In this document: positions 26,330-40,099 of the stretch, one piece after another
Numbering within the stretch: the first letter of the stretch is position 1
How the letters are laid out: each line of letters starts with the position of its first letter
DNA from: Anthonomus grandis grandis
Taxonomy: Eukaryota > Arthropoda > Insecta > Coleoptera > Curculionidae
Length of the DNA stretch: 64,000 nucleotides
Assembly: GCF_022605725.1 (NCBI RefSeq)
Contig: NC_065564.1
Location: forward strand, 1,736,001-1,800,000
Direction of reading: 5' to 3'
Notes under the pieces: generated by a model
The model's database searches: none
What the model was told of the DNA's origin: nothing
Seen by the model: the letters and a program-made list of their open reading frames with translations, nothing else
Program-made: the position numbers and the translations under genes

Positions 26330-29300
26330 CCAAAAAAAAAATCACATTTTTGCCTATAACTGGGAAACTTTCAAGTTTTTCGAAAAAAGTGTAAAGTAAC
26401 TTTTTGTTCTATTTTTAAAATTCTTCACTTTAATCCAAGTTTCATTTAAATCGGCCAAGAAATAAGGAAGTTATGGCATTTTTGGTGTTGGATCCAAAAA
26501 AAAAAATCACATTTTTGCCTATAACTTGGAAACTTTCAAGTTTTTCGAAAAAAGTGTAAAGTAACTTTTTGTTCTATTTTTAAAATTCTTCACTTTGATC
26601 CAAGTTTCATTTAAATCGGCCAAGAAATAAGGAAGTTATGGCAATTTTGGTGTTGGATCCAAAAAAAAAAATCACATTTTTGCCTATAACTTGGAAACTT
26701 TCAAGTTTTTCGAAAAAAGTGTAAAGTAACTTTTTGTTCTATTTTTAAAATTCTTCACTATAATCCAAGTTTCATTTAAATCGGCCAAGAAATAAGGAAG
26801 TTATGGCAATTTTGGTGTTGGATCCAAAAAAAAATATCACATTTTTGCCTATAACTTGGAAACTTTCAAGTTTTTCGAAAAAAGTGTAAAGTAACTTTTT
26901 GTTCTATTTTTAAAATTCTTCACTTTGATCCAAGTTTCATTTAAATCGGCCAAGAATTAAGGAAGTTATGGCATTTTTGGTGTTGGATCCAAAAAAAAAA
27001 ATCACATTTTTGCCTATAACTTGGAAACTTTCAAGTTTTTCGAAAAAAGTGTAAAGTAACTTTTTGTTCTATTTTTAAAATTCTTCACTTTGATCCAAGT
27101 TTCATTCAAATCGGCCAAGAAATAAGGAAGTTATGGCATTTTTGGTGTTGGATCCAAAAAAAAAAATCACATTTTTGCCTATAACTTGGAAACTTTCAAG
27201 TTTTTCGAAAAAAGTGTAAAGTAACTTTTTGTTCTATTTTTAAAATTCTTCACTTTGATCCAAGTTTCATTCAACTCGGCCAAGAATTAAGGAAGTTATG
27301 GCATTTTTGGTGTTGGATCCAAAAAAAAAAATCACATTTTTGCCTATAACTTGGAAACTTTCAAGTTTTTCGAAAAAAGTGTAAAGTAACTTTTTGTTCT
27401 ATTTTTAAAATTCTTCACTTTAATCCAAGGTTCATTTAAATCGGCCAAGAAATAAGGAAGTTATGGCAATTTTGGTGTTGGATCCAAAAAAAAAAATCAC
27501 ATTTTTGCCTATAACTTGGAAACTTTCAAGTTTTTCGAAAAAAGTGTAAAGTAACTTTTTGTTCTATTTTTAAAATTCTTCACTTTAATCCAAGGTTCAT
27601 TTAAATCGGCCAAGAAATAAGGAAGTTATGGCATTTTTGGTGTTGGATCCAAAAAAAAAAATCACATTTTTGCCTATAACTTGGAAACTTTCAAGTTTTT
27701 CGAAAAAAGTGTAAAGTAACTTTTTGTTCTATTTTTAAAATTCTTCACTATAATCCAAGTTTCATTTAAATCGGCCAAGAAATAAGGAAGTTATGGCATT
27801 TTTGGTGTTGGATCCAAAAAAAAAAATCACATTTTTGCCTATAACTTGGAAACTTTCAAGTTTTTCGAAAAAAGTGTAAAGTAACTTTTTGTTCTATTTT
27901 TAAAATTCTTCACTTTAATCCAAGGTTCATTTAAATCGGCCAAGAAATAAGGAAGTTATGGCAATTTTGGTGTTGTATCCAAAAAAAAAAATCACATTTT
28001 TGCCTATAACTTGGAAACTTTCAAGTTTTTCGAAAAAAGTGTAAAGTAACTTTTTGTTCTATTTTTAAAATTCTTCACTTTAATCCATGTTTCATTTAAA
28101 TCGGCTAAGAAATAAGGAAGTTATGGCATTTTTGGTGTTGGATCCAAAAAAAAAAATCACATTTTTGCCTATAACTTGGAAACTTTCAAGTTTTTCGAAA
28201 AAAGTGTAAAGTAACTTTTTGTTCTATTTTTAAAATTCTTCACTTTGATCCAAGTTTCATTTAAATCGGCCAAGAAATAAGGAAGTTATGGCATTTTTGG
28301 TGTTGGATCCAAAAAAAAAAATCACATTTTTGCCTATAACTGGGAAACTTTCAAGTTTTTCGAAAAAAGTGTAAAGTAACTTTTTGTTCTATTTTTAAAA
28401 TTCTTCACTTTAATCCAAGTTTCATTTAAATCGGCCAAGAATTAAGGAAGTTATGGCATTTTTGGTGTTGGATCCAAAAAAAAAAATCACATTTTTGCCT
28501 ATAACTTGGAAACTTTCAAGTTTTTCGAAAAAAGTGTAAAGTAACTTTTTGTTCTATTTTTAAAATTCTTCACTTTAATCCAAGTTTCATTTAAATCGGC
28601 CAAGAAATAAGGAAGTTATGGCAATTTTGGTGTTGGATCCAAAAAAAAAAATCACATTTTTGCCTATAACTTGGAAACTTTCAAGTTTTTCGAAAAAAGT
28701 GTAAAGTAACTTTTTGTTCTATTTTTAAAATTCTTCACTTTGATCCAAGTTTCATTCAACTCGGCCAAGAATTAAGGAAGTTATGGCATTTTTGGTGTTG
28801 GATCCAAAAAAAAAATCACATTTTTGCCTATAACTTGGAAACTTTCAAGTTTTTCGAAAAAAGTGTAAAGTAACTTTTTGTTCTATTTTTAAAATTCTTC
28901 ACTATAATCCAAGTTTCATTTAAATCGGCCAAGAAATAAGGAAGTTATGGCAATTTTGGTGTTGGATCCAAAAAAAAAAATCACATTTTTGCCTATAACT
29001 TGGAAACTTTCAAGTTTTTCGAAAAAAGTGTAAAGTAACTTTTTGTTCTATTTTTAAAATTCTTCACTTTGATCCAAGTTTCATTTAAATCGGCCAAGAA
29101 ATAAGGAAGTTATGGCATTTTTGGTGTTGGATCCAAAAAAAAAATCACATTTTTGCCTATAACTTGGAAACTTTCAAGTTTTTCGAAAAAAGTGTAAAGT
29201 AACTCTTTGTTCTATTTTTAAAATTCTTCACTTTGATCCAAGTTTCATTCAACTCGGCCAAGAATTAAGGAAGTTATGGCATTTTTGGTGTTGGATCCAA

Positions 29301-29410
29301 AAAAAAAAATCACATTTTTGCCTATAACTTGGAAACTTTCAAGTTTTTCGAAAAAAGTGTAAAGTAACTCTTTGTTCTATTTTTAAAATTCTTCACTTTG
29401 ATCCAAGTTT
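26330..29410. repeat. Copy 2 of the ~3.1-kb satellite block
   Basis: It carries the same rare variants as the block 3,626 bp upstream: TTGTATCC at about 27,973, AATCCATGTTTC at about 28,085, AAAAATATCAC at about 26,832, and TAACTCTTTG at about 29,200 and 29,365. One visible private change is CGGCTAAG for CGGCCAAG near 28,105, so the duplication is recent but not perfectly identical. Confidence 0.8.
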
Positions 29411-32400
29411 CATTTAAATCGGCCCAGAAATAAGGAAGTTATGGCATTTTTGGTGTTGGATCCAAAAAAAAAAATCACATTTTTGCCTATAACTGGGAAA
29501 CTTTCAAGTTTTTCGAAAAAAGTGTAAAGTAACTTTTTGTTCTATTTTTAAAATTCTTCACTTTGATCTAAGTTTCATTCAACTCGGCCAAGAATTAAGG
29601 AAGTTATGGCATTTTTGGTGTTGGATCCAAAAAAAATAATCACATTTTTGCCTATAACTTGGAAACTTTCAAGTTTTTCGAAAAAAGTGTAAAGTAACTT
29701 TTTGTTTTATTTTTAAAATTCTTCACTTTGATCCAAGTTTCATTCAACTCGGCCAAGAATTAAGGAAGTTATGGCATTTTTGGTGTTGGATCCAAAAAAA
29801 AAAATCACATTTTTGCCTATAACTTGGAAACTTTCAAGTTTTTCGAAAAAAGTGTAAAGTAACTTTTTGTTTTATTTTTAAAATTCTTCACTTTGATCCA
29901 AGTTTCATTCAACTCGGCCAAGAATTAAGGAAGTTATGGCATTTTTGGTGTTGGATCCAAAAAAAAATCACATTTTTGCCTATAACTTGGAAACTTTCAA
30001 GTTTTTCGAAAAAAGTGTAAAGTAACTTTTTGTTTTATTTTTAAAATTCTTCATTTTGATCCAAGTTTCATTCAACTCGGCCAAGAATTAAGGAAGTTAT
30101 GGCATTTTTGGTGTTGGATCCAAAAAAAAAAATCACATTTTTGCCTATAACTTGGAAACTTTCAAGTTTTTCGAAGAAAGTGTAAAGTAACTTTTTGTTT
30201 TATTTTTAAAATTCTTCACTTTGATCCAAGTTTCATTTAAATCGGCCAAGAATTAAGGAAGTTATGGCATTTTTGGTGTTGGATCCAAAAAAAAAAATCA
30301 CATTTTTGCCTATAACTTGGAAACTTTCAAGTTTTTCGAAAAAAGTGTAAAGTAACTTTTTGTTTTATTTTTAAAATTCTTCACTTTGATCCAAGTTTCA
30401 TTCAACTCGGCCAAGAATTAAGGAAGTTATCGCATTTTTGGTGTTGGATCCAAAAAAAAAAATCACATTTTTGCCTATAACTTGGAAACTTTCAAGTTTT
30501 TCGAAAAAAGTGTAAAGTAACTTTTTGTTTTATTTTTAAAATTCTTCACTTTGATCCAAGTTTCATTCAACTCGGCCAAGAATTAAGGAAGTTATGGCAT
30601 TTTTGGTGTTGGATCCAAAAAAAAAATCACATTTTTGCCTATAACTTGGAAACTTTCAAGTTTTTCGAAAAAAGTGTAAAGTAACTTTTTGTTCTATTTT
30701 TAAAATTCTTCACTTTGATCCAAGTTTCATTCAACTCGGCCAAGAATTAAGGAAGTTATGGCAATTTCGGTGTTGGATCCGAAAAAAAAAATCATATTTT
30801 TGCCTATAACTTGGAAACTTTCGAGTTTTTCGAAAAAAGTGTAAAGTAACTTTTTGTTTTATTTTTAAAATTCTTCACTTTAATCCAAGTTTCATTTAAA
30901 TCGGCCAAGAAATAAGGAAGTTATGGCATTTTTGGTGTTGGATCCAAAAAAAAAAATCACATTTTTGCCTATAACTTGGAAACTTTCAAGTTTTTCGAAA
31001 AAAGTGTAAAGTAACTTTTTGTTCTATTTTTAAAATTCTTCACTTTAATCCAAGTTTCATTTAAATCGGCCAAGAATTAAGGAAGTTATGGCAATTTTGG
31101 TGTTGGATCCGAAAAAAAAAATCATATTTTTGCCTATAACTTGGAAACTTTCAAGTTTTTCGAAAAAAGTGTAAAGTAACTTTTTGTTTTATTTTTAAAA
31201 TTCTTCACTTTAATCCAAGTTTCATTTAAATCGGCCAAGAATTAAGGAAGTTATGGCAATTTTGGTGTTGGATCCGAAAAAAAAAATCACATTTTTGCCT
31301 ATAACTTGGAAACTTTCAAGTTTTTCGAAAAAAGTGTAAAGTAACTTTTTGTTTTATTTTTAAAATTCTTCACTTTGATCCAAGTTTCATTCAACTCGGC
31401 CAAGAATTAAGGAAGTTATGGCATTTTTGGTGTTGGATCCAAAAAAAAAAATCACATTTTTGCCTATAACTTGGAAACTTTCAAGTTTTTCGAAAAAAGT
31501 GTAAAGTAACTTTTTGTTCTATTTTTAAAATTCTTCACTTTGATCCAAGTTTCATTCAACTCGGCCAAGAATTAAGGAAGTTATGGCATTTTTGGTGTTG
31601 GATCCAAAAAAAAATATCACATTTTTGCCTATAACTTGGAAACTTTCAAGTTTTTCGAAAAAAGTGTAAAGTAACTTTTTGTTCTATTTTTAAAATTCTT
31701 CACTTTAATCCAAGTTTCATTTAAATCGGCCAAGAAATAAGGAAGTTATGGCATTTTTGGTGTTGGATCCAAAAAAAAAAATCACATTTTTGCCTATAAC
31801 TTGGAAACTTTCAAGTTTTTCGAAAAAAGTGTAAAGTAACTTTTTGTTCTATTTTTAAAATTCTTCACTTTGATCCAAGTTTCATTCAACTCGGCCAAGA
31901 ATTAAGGAAGTTATGGCAATTTTGGTGTTGGATCCGAAAAAAAAAATCATATTTTTGCCTATAACTTGGAAACTTTCAAGTTTTTCGAAAAAAGTGTAAA
32001 GTAACTTTTTGTTTTATTTTTAAAATTCTTCACTTTAATCCAAGTTTCATTTAAATCGGCCAAGAAATAAGGAAGTTATGGCATTTTTGGTGTTGGATCC
32101 AAAAAAAAAAATCACATTTTTGCCTATAACTTGGAAACTTTCAAGTTTTTCGAAAAAAGTGTAAAGTAACTTTTTGTTCTATTTTTAAAATTCTTCACTT
32201 TAATCCAAGTTTCATTTAAATCGGCCAAGAATTAAGGAAGTTATGGCAATTTTGGTGTTGGATCCGAAAAAAAAAATCATATTTTTGCCTATAACTTGGA
32301 AACTTTCAAGTTTTTCGAAAAAAGTGTAAAGTAACTTTTTGTTTTATTTTTAAAATTCTTCACTTTGATCCAAGTTTCATTCAACTCGGCCAAGAATTAA

Positions 32401-34329
32401 GGAAGTTATGGCATTTTTGGTGTTGGATCCAAAAAAAAAAATCACATTTTTGCCTATAACTTGGAAACTTTCAAGTTTTTCGAAAAAAGTGTAAAGTAAC
32501 TTTTTGTTCTATTTTTAAAATTCTTCACTTTAATCCAAGTTTCATTTAAATCGGCCAAGAATTAAGGAAGTTATGGCAATTTTGGTGTTGGATCCGAAAA
32601 AAAAAATCATATTTTTGCCTATAACTTGGAAACTTTCAAGTTTTTCGAAAAAAGTGTAAAGTAACTTTTTGTTTTATTTTTAAAATTCTTCACTTTGATC
32701 CAAGTTTCATTCAACTCGGCCAAGAATTAAGGAAGTTATGGCATTTTTGGTGTTGGATCCAAAAAAAAAATCACATTTTTGCCTATAACTTGGAAACTTT
32801 CAAGTTTTTCGAAAAAAGTGTAAAGTAACTTTTTGTTCTATTTTTAAAATTCTTCACTTTGATCCAAGTTTCATTCAACTCGGCCAAGAATTAAGGAAGT
32901 TATGGCAATTTCGGTGTTGGATCCGAAAAAAAAAATCATATTTTTGCCTATAACTTGGAAACTTTCAAGTTTTTCGAAAAAAGTGTAAAGTAACTTTTTG
33001 TTTTATTTTTAAAATTCTTCACTTTAATCCAAGTTTCATTTAAATCGGCCAAGAAATAAGGAAGTTATGGCATTTTTGGTGTTGGATCCAAAAAAAAAAA
33101 TCACATTTTTGCCTATAACTTGGAAACTTTCAAGTTTTTCGAAAAAAGTGTAAAGTAACTTTTTGTTCTATTTTTAAAATTCTTCACTTTAATCCAAGTT
33201 TCATTTAAATCGGCCAAGAATTAAGGAAGTTATGGCAATTTTGGTGTTGGATCCGAAAAAAAAAATCACATTTTTGCCTATAACTTGGAAACTTTCAAGT
33301 TTTTCGAAAAAAGTGTAAAGTAACTTTTTGTTCTATTTTTAAAATTCTTCACTTTAATCCAAGTTTCATTTAAATCGGCCAAGAATTAAGGAAGTTATGG
33401 CATTTTTGGTGTTGGATCCAAAAAAAAATATCACATTTTGGCCTATAACTTGGAAACTTTCAAGTTTTTCGAAAAAAGTGTAAAGTAACTTTTTGTTTTA
33501 TTTTTAAAATTCTTCACTTTGATCCAAGTTTCATTCAACTCGGCCAAGAATTAAGGAAGTTATGGCATTTTTGGTGTTGGATCCAAAAAAAAAAATCACA
33601 TTTTTGCCTATAACTTGGAAACTTTCAAGTTTTTCGAAAAAAGTGTAAAGTAACTTTTTGTTCTATTTTTAAAATTATTCACTTTGATCCAAGTTTCATT
33701 CAACTCGGCCAAGAATTAAGGAAGTTATGGCATTTTTGGTGTTGGATCCAAAAAAAAATATCACATTTTTGCCTATAACTTGGAAACTTTCAAGTTTTTC
33801 GAAAAAAGTGTAAAGTAACTTTTTGTTCTATTTTTAAAATTCTTCACTTTAATCCAAGTTTCATTTAAATCGGCCAAGAAATAAGGAAGTTATGGCATTT
33901 TTGGTGTTGGATCCAAAAAAAAAAATCACATTTTGGCCTATAACTTGGAAACTTTCAAGTTTTTCGAAAAAAGTGTAAAGTAACTTTTTGTTTTATTTTT
34001 AAAATTCTTCACTTTGATCCAAGTTTCATTCAACTCGGCCAAGAATTAAGGAAGTTATGGCAATTTTGGTGTTGGATCCGAAAAAAAAAATCATATTTTT
34101 GCCTATAACTTGGAAACTTTCAAGTTTTTCGAAAAAAGTGTAAAGTAACTTTTTGTTTTATTTTTAAAATTCTTCACTTTAATCCAAGTTTCATTTAAAT
34201 CGGCCAAGAAATAAGGAAGTTATGGCATTTTTGGTGTTGGATCCAAAAAAAAAAATCACATTTTTGCCTATAACTTGGAAACTTTCAAGTTTTTCGAAAA
34301 AAGTGTAAAGTAACTTTTTGTTCTATTTT

Positions 34330-35330
34330 TAAAATTCTTCACTTTAATCCAAGTTTCATTTAAATCGGCCAAGAATTAAGGAAGTTATGGCATTTTTGGT
34401 GTTGGATCCAAAAAAAAATATCACATTTTTGCCTATAACTTGGAAACTTTCAAGTTTTTCGAAAAAAGTGTAAAGTAACTTTTTGTTTTATTTTTAAAAT
34501 TCTTCACTTTGATCCAAGTTTCATTCAACTCGGCCAAGAATTAAGGAAGTTATGGCATTTTTGGTGTTGGATCCAAAAAAAAAAATCACATTTTTGCCTA
34601 TAACTTGGAAACTTTCAAGTTTTTCGAAAAAAGTGTAAAGTAACTTTTTGTTCTATTTTTAAAATTCTTCACTTTAATCCAAGTTTCATTTAAATCGGCC
34701 AAGAATTAAGGAAGTTATGGCATTTTTGGTGTTGGATCCAAAAAAAAATATCACATTTTTGCCTATAACTTGGAAACTTTCAAGTTTTTCGAAAAAAGTG
34801 TAAAGTAACTTTTTGTTTTATTTTTAAAATTCTTCACTTTGATCCAAGTTTCATTCAACTCGGCCAAGAATTAAGGAAGTTATGGCATTTTTGGTGTTGG
34901 ATCCAAAAAAAAAAATCACATTTTTGCCTATAACTTGGAAACTTTCAAGTTTTTCGAAAAAAGTGTAAAGTAACTTTTTGTTCTATTTTTAAAATTCTTC
35001 ACTTTAATCCAAGTTTCATTTAAATCGGCCAAGAATTAAGGAAGTTATGGCATTTTTGGTGTTGGATCCAAAAAAAAATATCACATTTTTGCCTATAACT
35101 TGGAAACTTTCAAGTTTTTCGAAAAAAGTGTAAAGTAACTTTTTGTTTTATTTTTAAAATTCTTCACTTTGATCCAAGTTTCATTCAACTCGGCCAAGAA
35201 TTAAGGAAGTTATGGCATTTTTGGTGTTGGATCCAAAAAAAAAAATCACATTTTTGCCTATAACTTGGAAACTTTCAAGTTTTTCGAAAAAAGTGTAAAG
35301 TAACTTTTTGTTCTATTTTTAAAATTCTTC
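34330..35330. repeat. Dimeric (330-bp) stretch in the right domain
   Basis: Monomers alternate between an AAAAATATCAC form with TTAAATCGG followed by TTTTATT and an AAATCAC form with TCAACTCGG followed by TTCTATT. The ATATCAC landmark falls at about 34,411, 34,741 and 35,071, exactly 330 bp apart. Confidence 0.75.
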
Positions 35331-38300
35331 ACTTTGATCCAAGTTTCATTCAACTCGGCCAAGAATTAAGGAAGTTATGGCATTTTTGGTGTTGGATCCA
35401 AAAAAAAATATCACATTTTTGCCTATAACTTGGAAACTTTCAAGTTTTTCGAAAAAAGTGTAAAGTAACTTTTTGTTCTATTTTTAAAATTCTTCACTTT
35501 AATCCAAGTTTCATTTAAATCGGCCAAGAAATAAGGAAGTTATGGCATTTTTGGTGTTGGATCCAAAAAAAAAAATCACATTTTTGCCTATAACTTGGAA
35601 ACTTTCAAGTTTTTCGAAAAAAGTGTAAAGTAACTTTTTGTTCTATTTTTAAAATTCTTCACTTTGATCCAAGTTTCATTCAACTCGGCCAAGAATTAAG
35701 GAAGTTATGGCAATTTTGGTGTTGGATCCGAAAAAAAAAATCATATTTTTGCCTATAACTTGGAAACTTTCAAGTTTTTCGAAAAAAGTGTAAAGTAACT
35801 TTTTGTTTTATTTTTAAAATTCTTCACTTTAATCCAAGTTTCATTTAAATCGGCCAAGAAATAAGGAAGTTATGGCATTTTTGGTGTTGGATCCAAAAAA
35901 AAAAATCACATTTTTGCCTATAACTTGGAAACTTTCAAGTTTTTCGAAAAAAGTGTAAAGTAACTTTTTGTTCTATTTTTAAAATTCTTCACTTTAATCC
36001 AAGTTTCATTTAAATCGGCCAAGAATTAAGGAAGTTATGGCATTTTTGGTGTTGGATCCAAAAAAAAATATCACATTTTTGCCTATAACTTGGAAACTTT
36101 CAAGTTTTTCGAAAAAAGTGTAAAGTAACTTTTTGTTTTATTTTTAAAATTCTTCACTTTAATCCAAGTTTCATTTAAATCGGCCAAGAAATAAGGAAGT
36201 TATGGCATTTTTGGTGTTGGATCCAAAAAAAAAAATCACATTTTTGCCTATAACTTGGAAACTTTCAAGTTTTTCGAAAAAAGTGTAAAGTAACTTTTTG
36301 TTCTATTTTTAAAATTCTTCACTTTAATCCAAGTTTCATTTAAATCGGCCAAGAATTAAGGAAGTTATGGCATTTTTGGTGTTGGATCCAAAAAAAAATA
36401 TCACATTTTTGCCTATAACTTGGAAACTTTCAAGTTTTTCGAAAAAAGTGTAAAGTAACTTTTTGTTTTATTTTTAAAATTCTTCACTTTGATCCAAGTT
36501 TCATTCAACTCGGCCAAGAATTAAGGAAGTTATGGCATTTTTGGTGTTGGATCCAAAAAAAAAAATCACATTTTTGCCTATAACTTGGAAACTTTCAAGT
36601 TTTTCGAAAAAAGTGTAAAGTAACTTTTTGTTCTATTTTTAAAATTCTTCACTTTAATCCAAGTTTCATTTAAATCGGCCAAGAAATAAGGAAGTTATGG
36701 CATTTTTGGTGTTGGATCCAAAAAAAAAAATCACATTTTTGCCTATAACTTGGAAACTTTCAAGTTTTTCGAAAAAAGTGTAAAGTAACTTTTTGTTCTA
36801 TTTTTAAAATTCTTCACTTTAATCCAAGTTTCATTTAAATCGGCCAAGAAATAAGGAAGTTATGGCATTTTTGGTGTTGGATCCAAAAAAAAAAATCACA
36901 TTTTTGCCTATAACTTGGAAACTTTCAAGTTTTTCGAAAAAAGTGTAAAGTAACTTTTTGTTTTATTTTTAAAATTCTTCACTTTGATCCAAGTTTCATT
37001 CAACTCGGCCAAGAATTAAGGAAGTTATGGCATTTTTGGTGTTGGATCCAAAAAAAAAAATCACATTTTTGCCTATAACTTGGAAACTTTCAAGTTTTTC
37101 GAAAAAAGTGTAAAGTAACTTTTTGTTCTATTTTTAAAATTCTTCACTTTAATCCAAGTTTCATTTAAATCGGCCAAGCAATAAGGAAGTTATGGCATTT
37201 TTGGTGTTGGATCCAAAAAAAAAAATCACATTTTTGCCTATAACTTGGAAACTTTCAAGTTTTTCGAAAAAAGTGTAAAGTAACTTTTTGTTTTATTTTT
37301 AAAATTCTTCACTTTGATCCAAGTTTCATTCAACTCGGCCAAGAATTAAGGAAGTTATGGCATTTTTGGTGTTGGATCCAAAAAAAAAAATCACATTTTT
37401 GCCTATAACTTGGAAACTTTCAAGTTTTTCGAAAAAAGTGTAAAGTAACTTTTTGTTCTATTTTTAAAATTCTTCACTTTAATCCAAGTTTCATTTAAAT
37501 CGGCCAAGCAATAAGGAAGTTATGGCATTTTTGGTGTTGGATCCAAAAAAAAAAATCACATTTTTGCCTATAACTTGGAAACTTTCAAGTTTTTCGAAAA
37601 AAGTGTAAAGTAACTTTTTGTTTTATTTTTAAAATTCTTCACTTTGATCCAAGTTTCATTCAACTCGGCCAAGAATTAAGGAAGTTATCGCATTTTTGGT
37701 GTTGGATCCAAAAAAAAAAATCACATTTTTGCCTATAACTTGGAAACTTTCAAGTTTTTCGAAAAAAGTGTAAAGTAACTTTTTGTTCTATTTTTAAAAT
37801 TCTTCACTTTGATCCAAGTTTCATTCAACTCGGCCAAGAATTAAGGAAGTTATGGCATTTTTGGTGTTGGATCCAAAAAAAAAATCACATTTTTGCCTAT
37901 AACTTGGAAACTTTCAAGTTTTTCGAAAAAAGTGTAAAGTAACTTTTTGTTTTATTTTTAAAATTCTTCATTTTGATCCAAGTTTCATTCAACTCGGCCA
38001 AGAATTAAGGAAGTTATGGCATTTTTGGTGTTGGATCCAAAAAAAAAAATCACATTTTTGCCTATAACTTGGAAACTTTCAAGTTTTTCGAAAAAAGTGT
38101 AAAGTAACTTTTTGTTTTATTTTTAAAATTCTTCACTTTGATCCAAGTTTCATTTAAATCGGCCAAGAATTAAGGAAGTTATGGCATTTTTGGTGTTGGA
38201 TCCAAAAAAAAAAATCACATTTTTGCCTATAACTTGGAAACTTTCAAGTTTTTCGAAAAAAGTGTAAAGTAACTTTTTGTTTTATTTTTAAAATTCTTCA

Positions 38301-40099
38301 CTTTGATCCAAGTTTCATTCAACTCGGCCAAGAATTAAGGAAGTTATCGCATTTTTGGTGTTGGATCCAAAAAAAAAAATCACATTTTTGCCTATAACTT
38401 GGAAACTTTCAAGTTTTTCGAAAAAAGTGTAAAGTAACTTTTTGTTTTATTTTTAAAATTCTTCACTTTGATCCAAGTTTCATTCAACTCGGCCAAGAAT
38501 TAAGGAAGTTATGGCATTTTTGGTGTTGGATCCAAAAAAAAAATCACATTTTTGCCTATAACTTGGAAACTTTCAAGTTTTTCGAAAAAAGTGTAAAGTA
38601 ACTTTTTGTTCTATTTTTAAAATTCTTCACTTTGATCCAAGTTTCATTCAACTCGGCCAAGAATTAAGGAAGTTATGGCAATTTCGGTGTTGGATCCGAA
38701 CAAAAAAATCACATTTTTGCCTATAACTTGGAAACTTTCAAGTTTTTCGAAAAAAGTGTAAAGTAACTTTTTGTTCTATTTTTAAAATTCTTCACTTTGA
38801 TCCAAGTTTCATTCAACTCGGCCAAGAATTAAGGAAGTTATGGCATTTTTGGTGTTGGATCCAAAAAAAAAAATCACATTTTTGCCTATAACTTGGAAAC
38901 TTTCAAGTTTTTCGAAAAAAGTGTAAAGTAACTTTTTGTTCTATTTTTAAAATTCTTCACTTTAATCCAAGTTTCATTTAAATCGGCCAAGAATTAAGGA
39001 AGTTATGGCAATTTTGGTGTTGGATCCGAAAAAAAAAATCATATTTTTGCCTATAACTTGGAAACTTTCAAGTTTTTCGAAAAAAGTGTAAAGTAACTTT
39101 TTGTTCTATTTTTAAAATTCTTCACTTTGATCCAAGTTTCATTCAACTCGGCCAAGAATTAAGGAAGTTATGGCAATTTCGGTGTTGGATCCGAAAAAAA
39201 AAATCATATTTTTGCCTATAACTTGGAAACTTTCAAGTTTTTCGAAAAAAGTGTAAAGTAACTTTTTGTTTTATTTTTAAAATTCTTCACTTTAATCCAA
39301 GTTTCATTTAAATCGGCCAAGAAATAAGGAAGTTATGGCATTTTTGGTGTTGGATCCAAAAAAAAAAATCACATTTTTGCCTATAACTTGGAAACTTTCA
39401 AGTTTTTCGAAAAAAGTGTAAAGTAACTTTTTGTTCTATTTTTAAAATTCTTCACTTTAATCCAAGTTTCATTTAAATCGGCCAAGAATTAAGGAAGTTA
39501 TGGCAATTTTGGTGTTGGATCCGAAAAAAAAAATCACATTTTTGCCTATAACTTGGAAACTTTCAAGTTTTTCGAAAAAAGTGTAAAGTAACTTTTTGTT
39601 TTATTTTTAAAATTCTTCACTTTGATCCAAGTTTCATTCAACTCGGCCAAGAATTAAGGAAGTTATGGCATTTTTGGTGTTGGATCCAAAAAAAAAAATC
39701 ACATTTTTGCCTATAACTTGGAAACTTTCAAGTTTTTCGAAAAAAGTGTAAAGTAACTTTTTGTTCTATTTTTAAAATTCTTCACTTTGATCCAAGTTTC
39801 ATTCAACTCGGCCAAGAATTAAGGAAGTTATGGCATTTTTGGTGTTGGATCCAAAAAAAAAAATCACATTTTTGCCTATAACTTGGAAACTTTCAAGTTT
39901 TTCGAAAAAAGTGTAAAGTAACTTTTTGTTCTATTTTTAAAATTCTTCACTTTAATCCAAGTTTCATTTAAATCGGCCAAGAATTAAGGAAGTTATGGCA
40001 TTTTTGGTGTTGGATCCGAAAAAAAATATCACATTTTTGCCTATAACTTGGAAACTTTCAAGTTTTTCGAAAAAAGTGTAAAGTAACTTTTTGTTCTAT

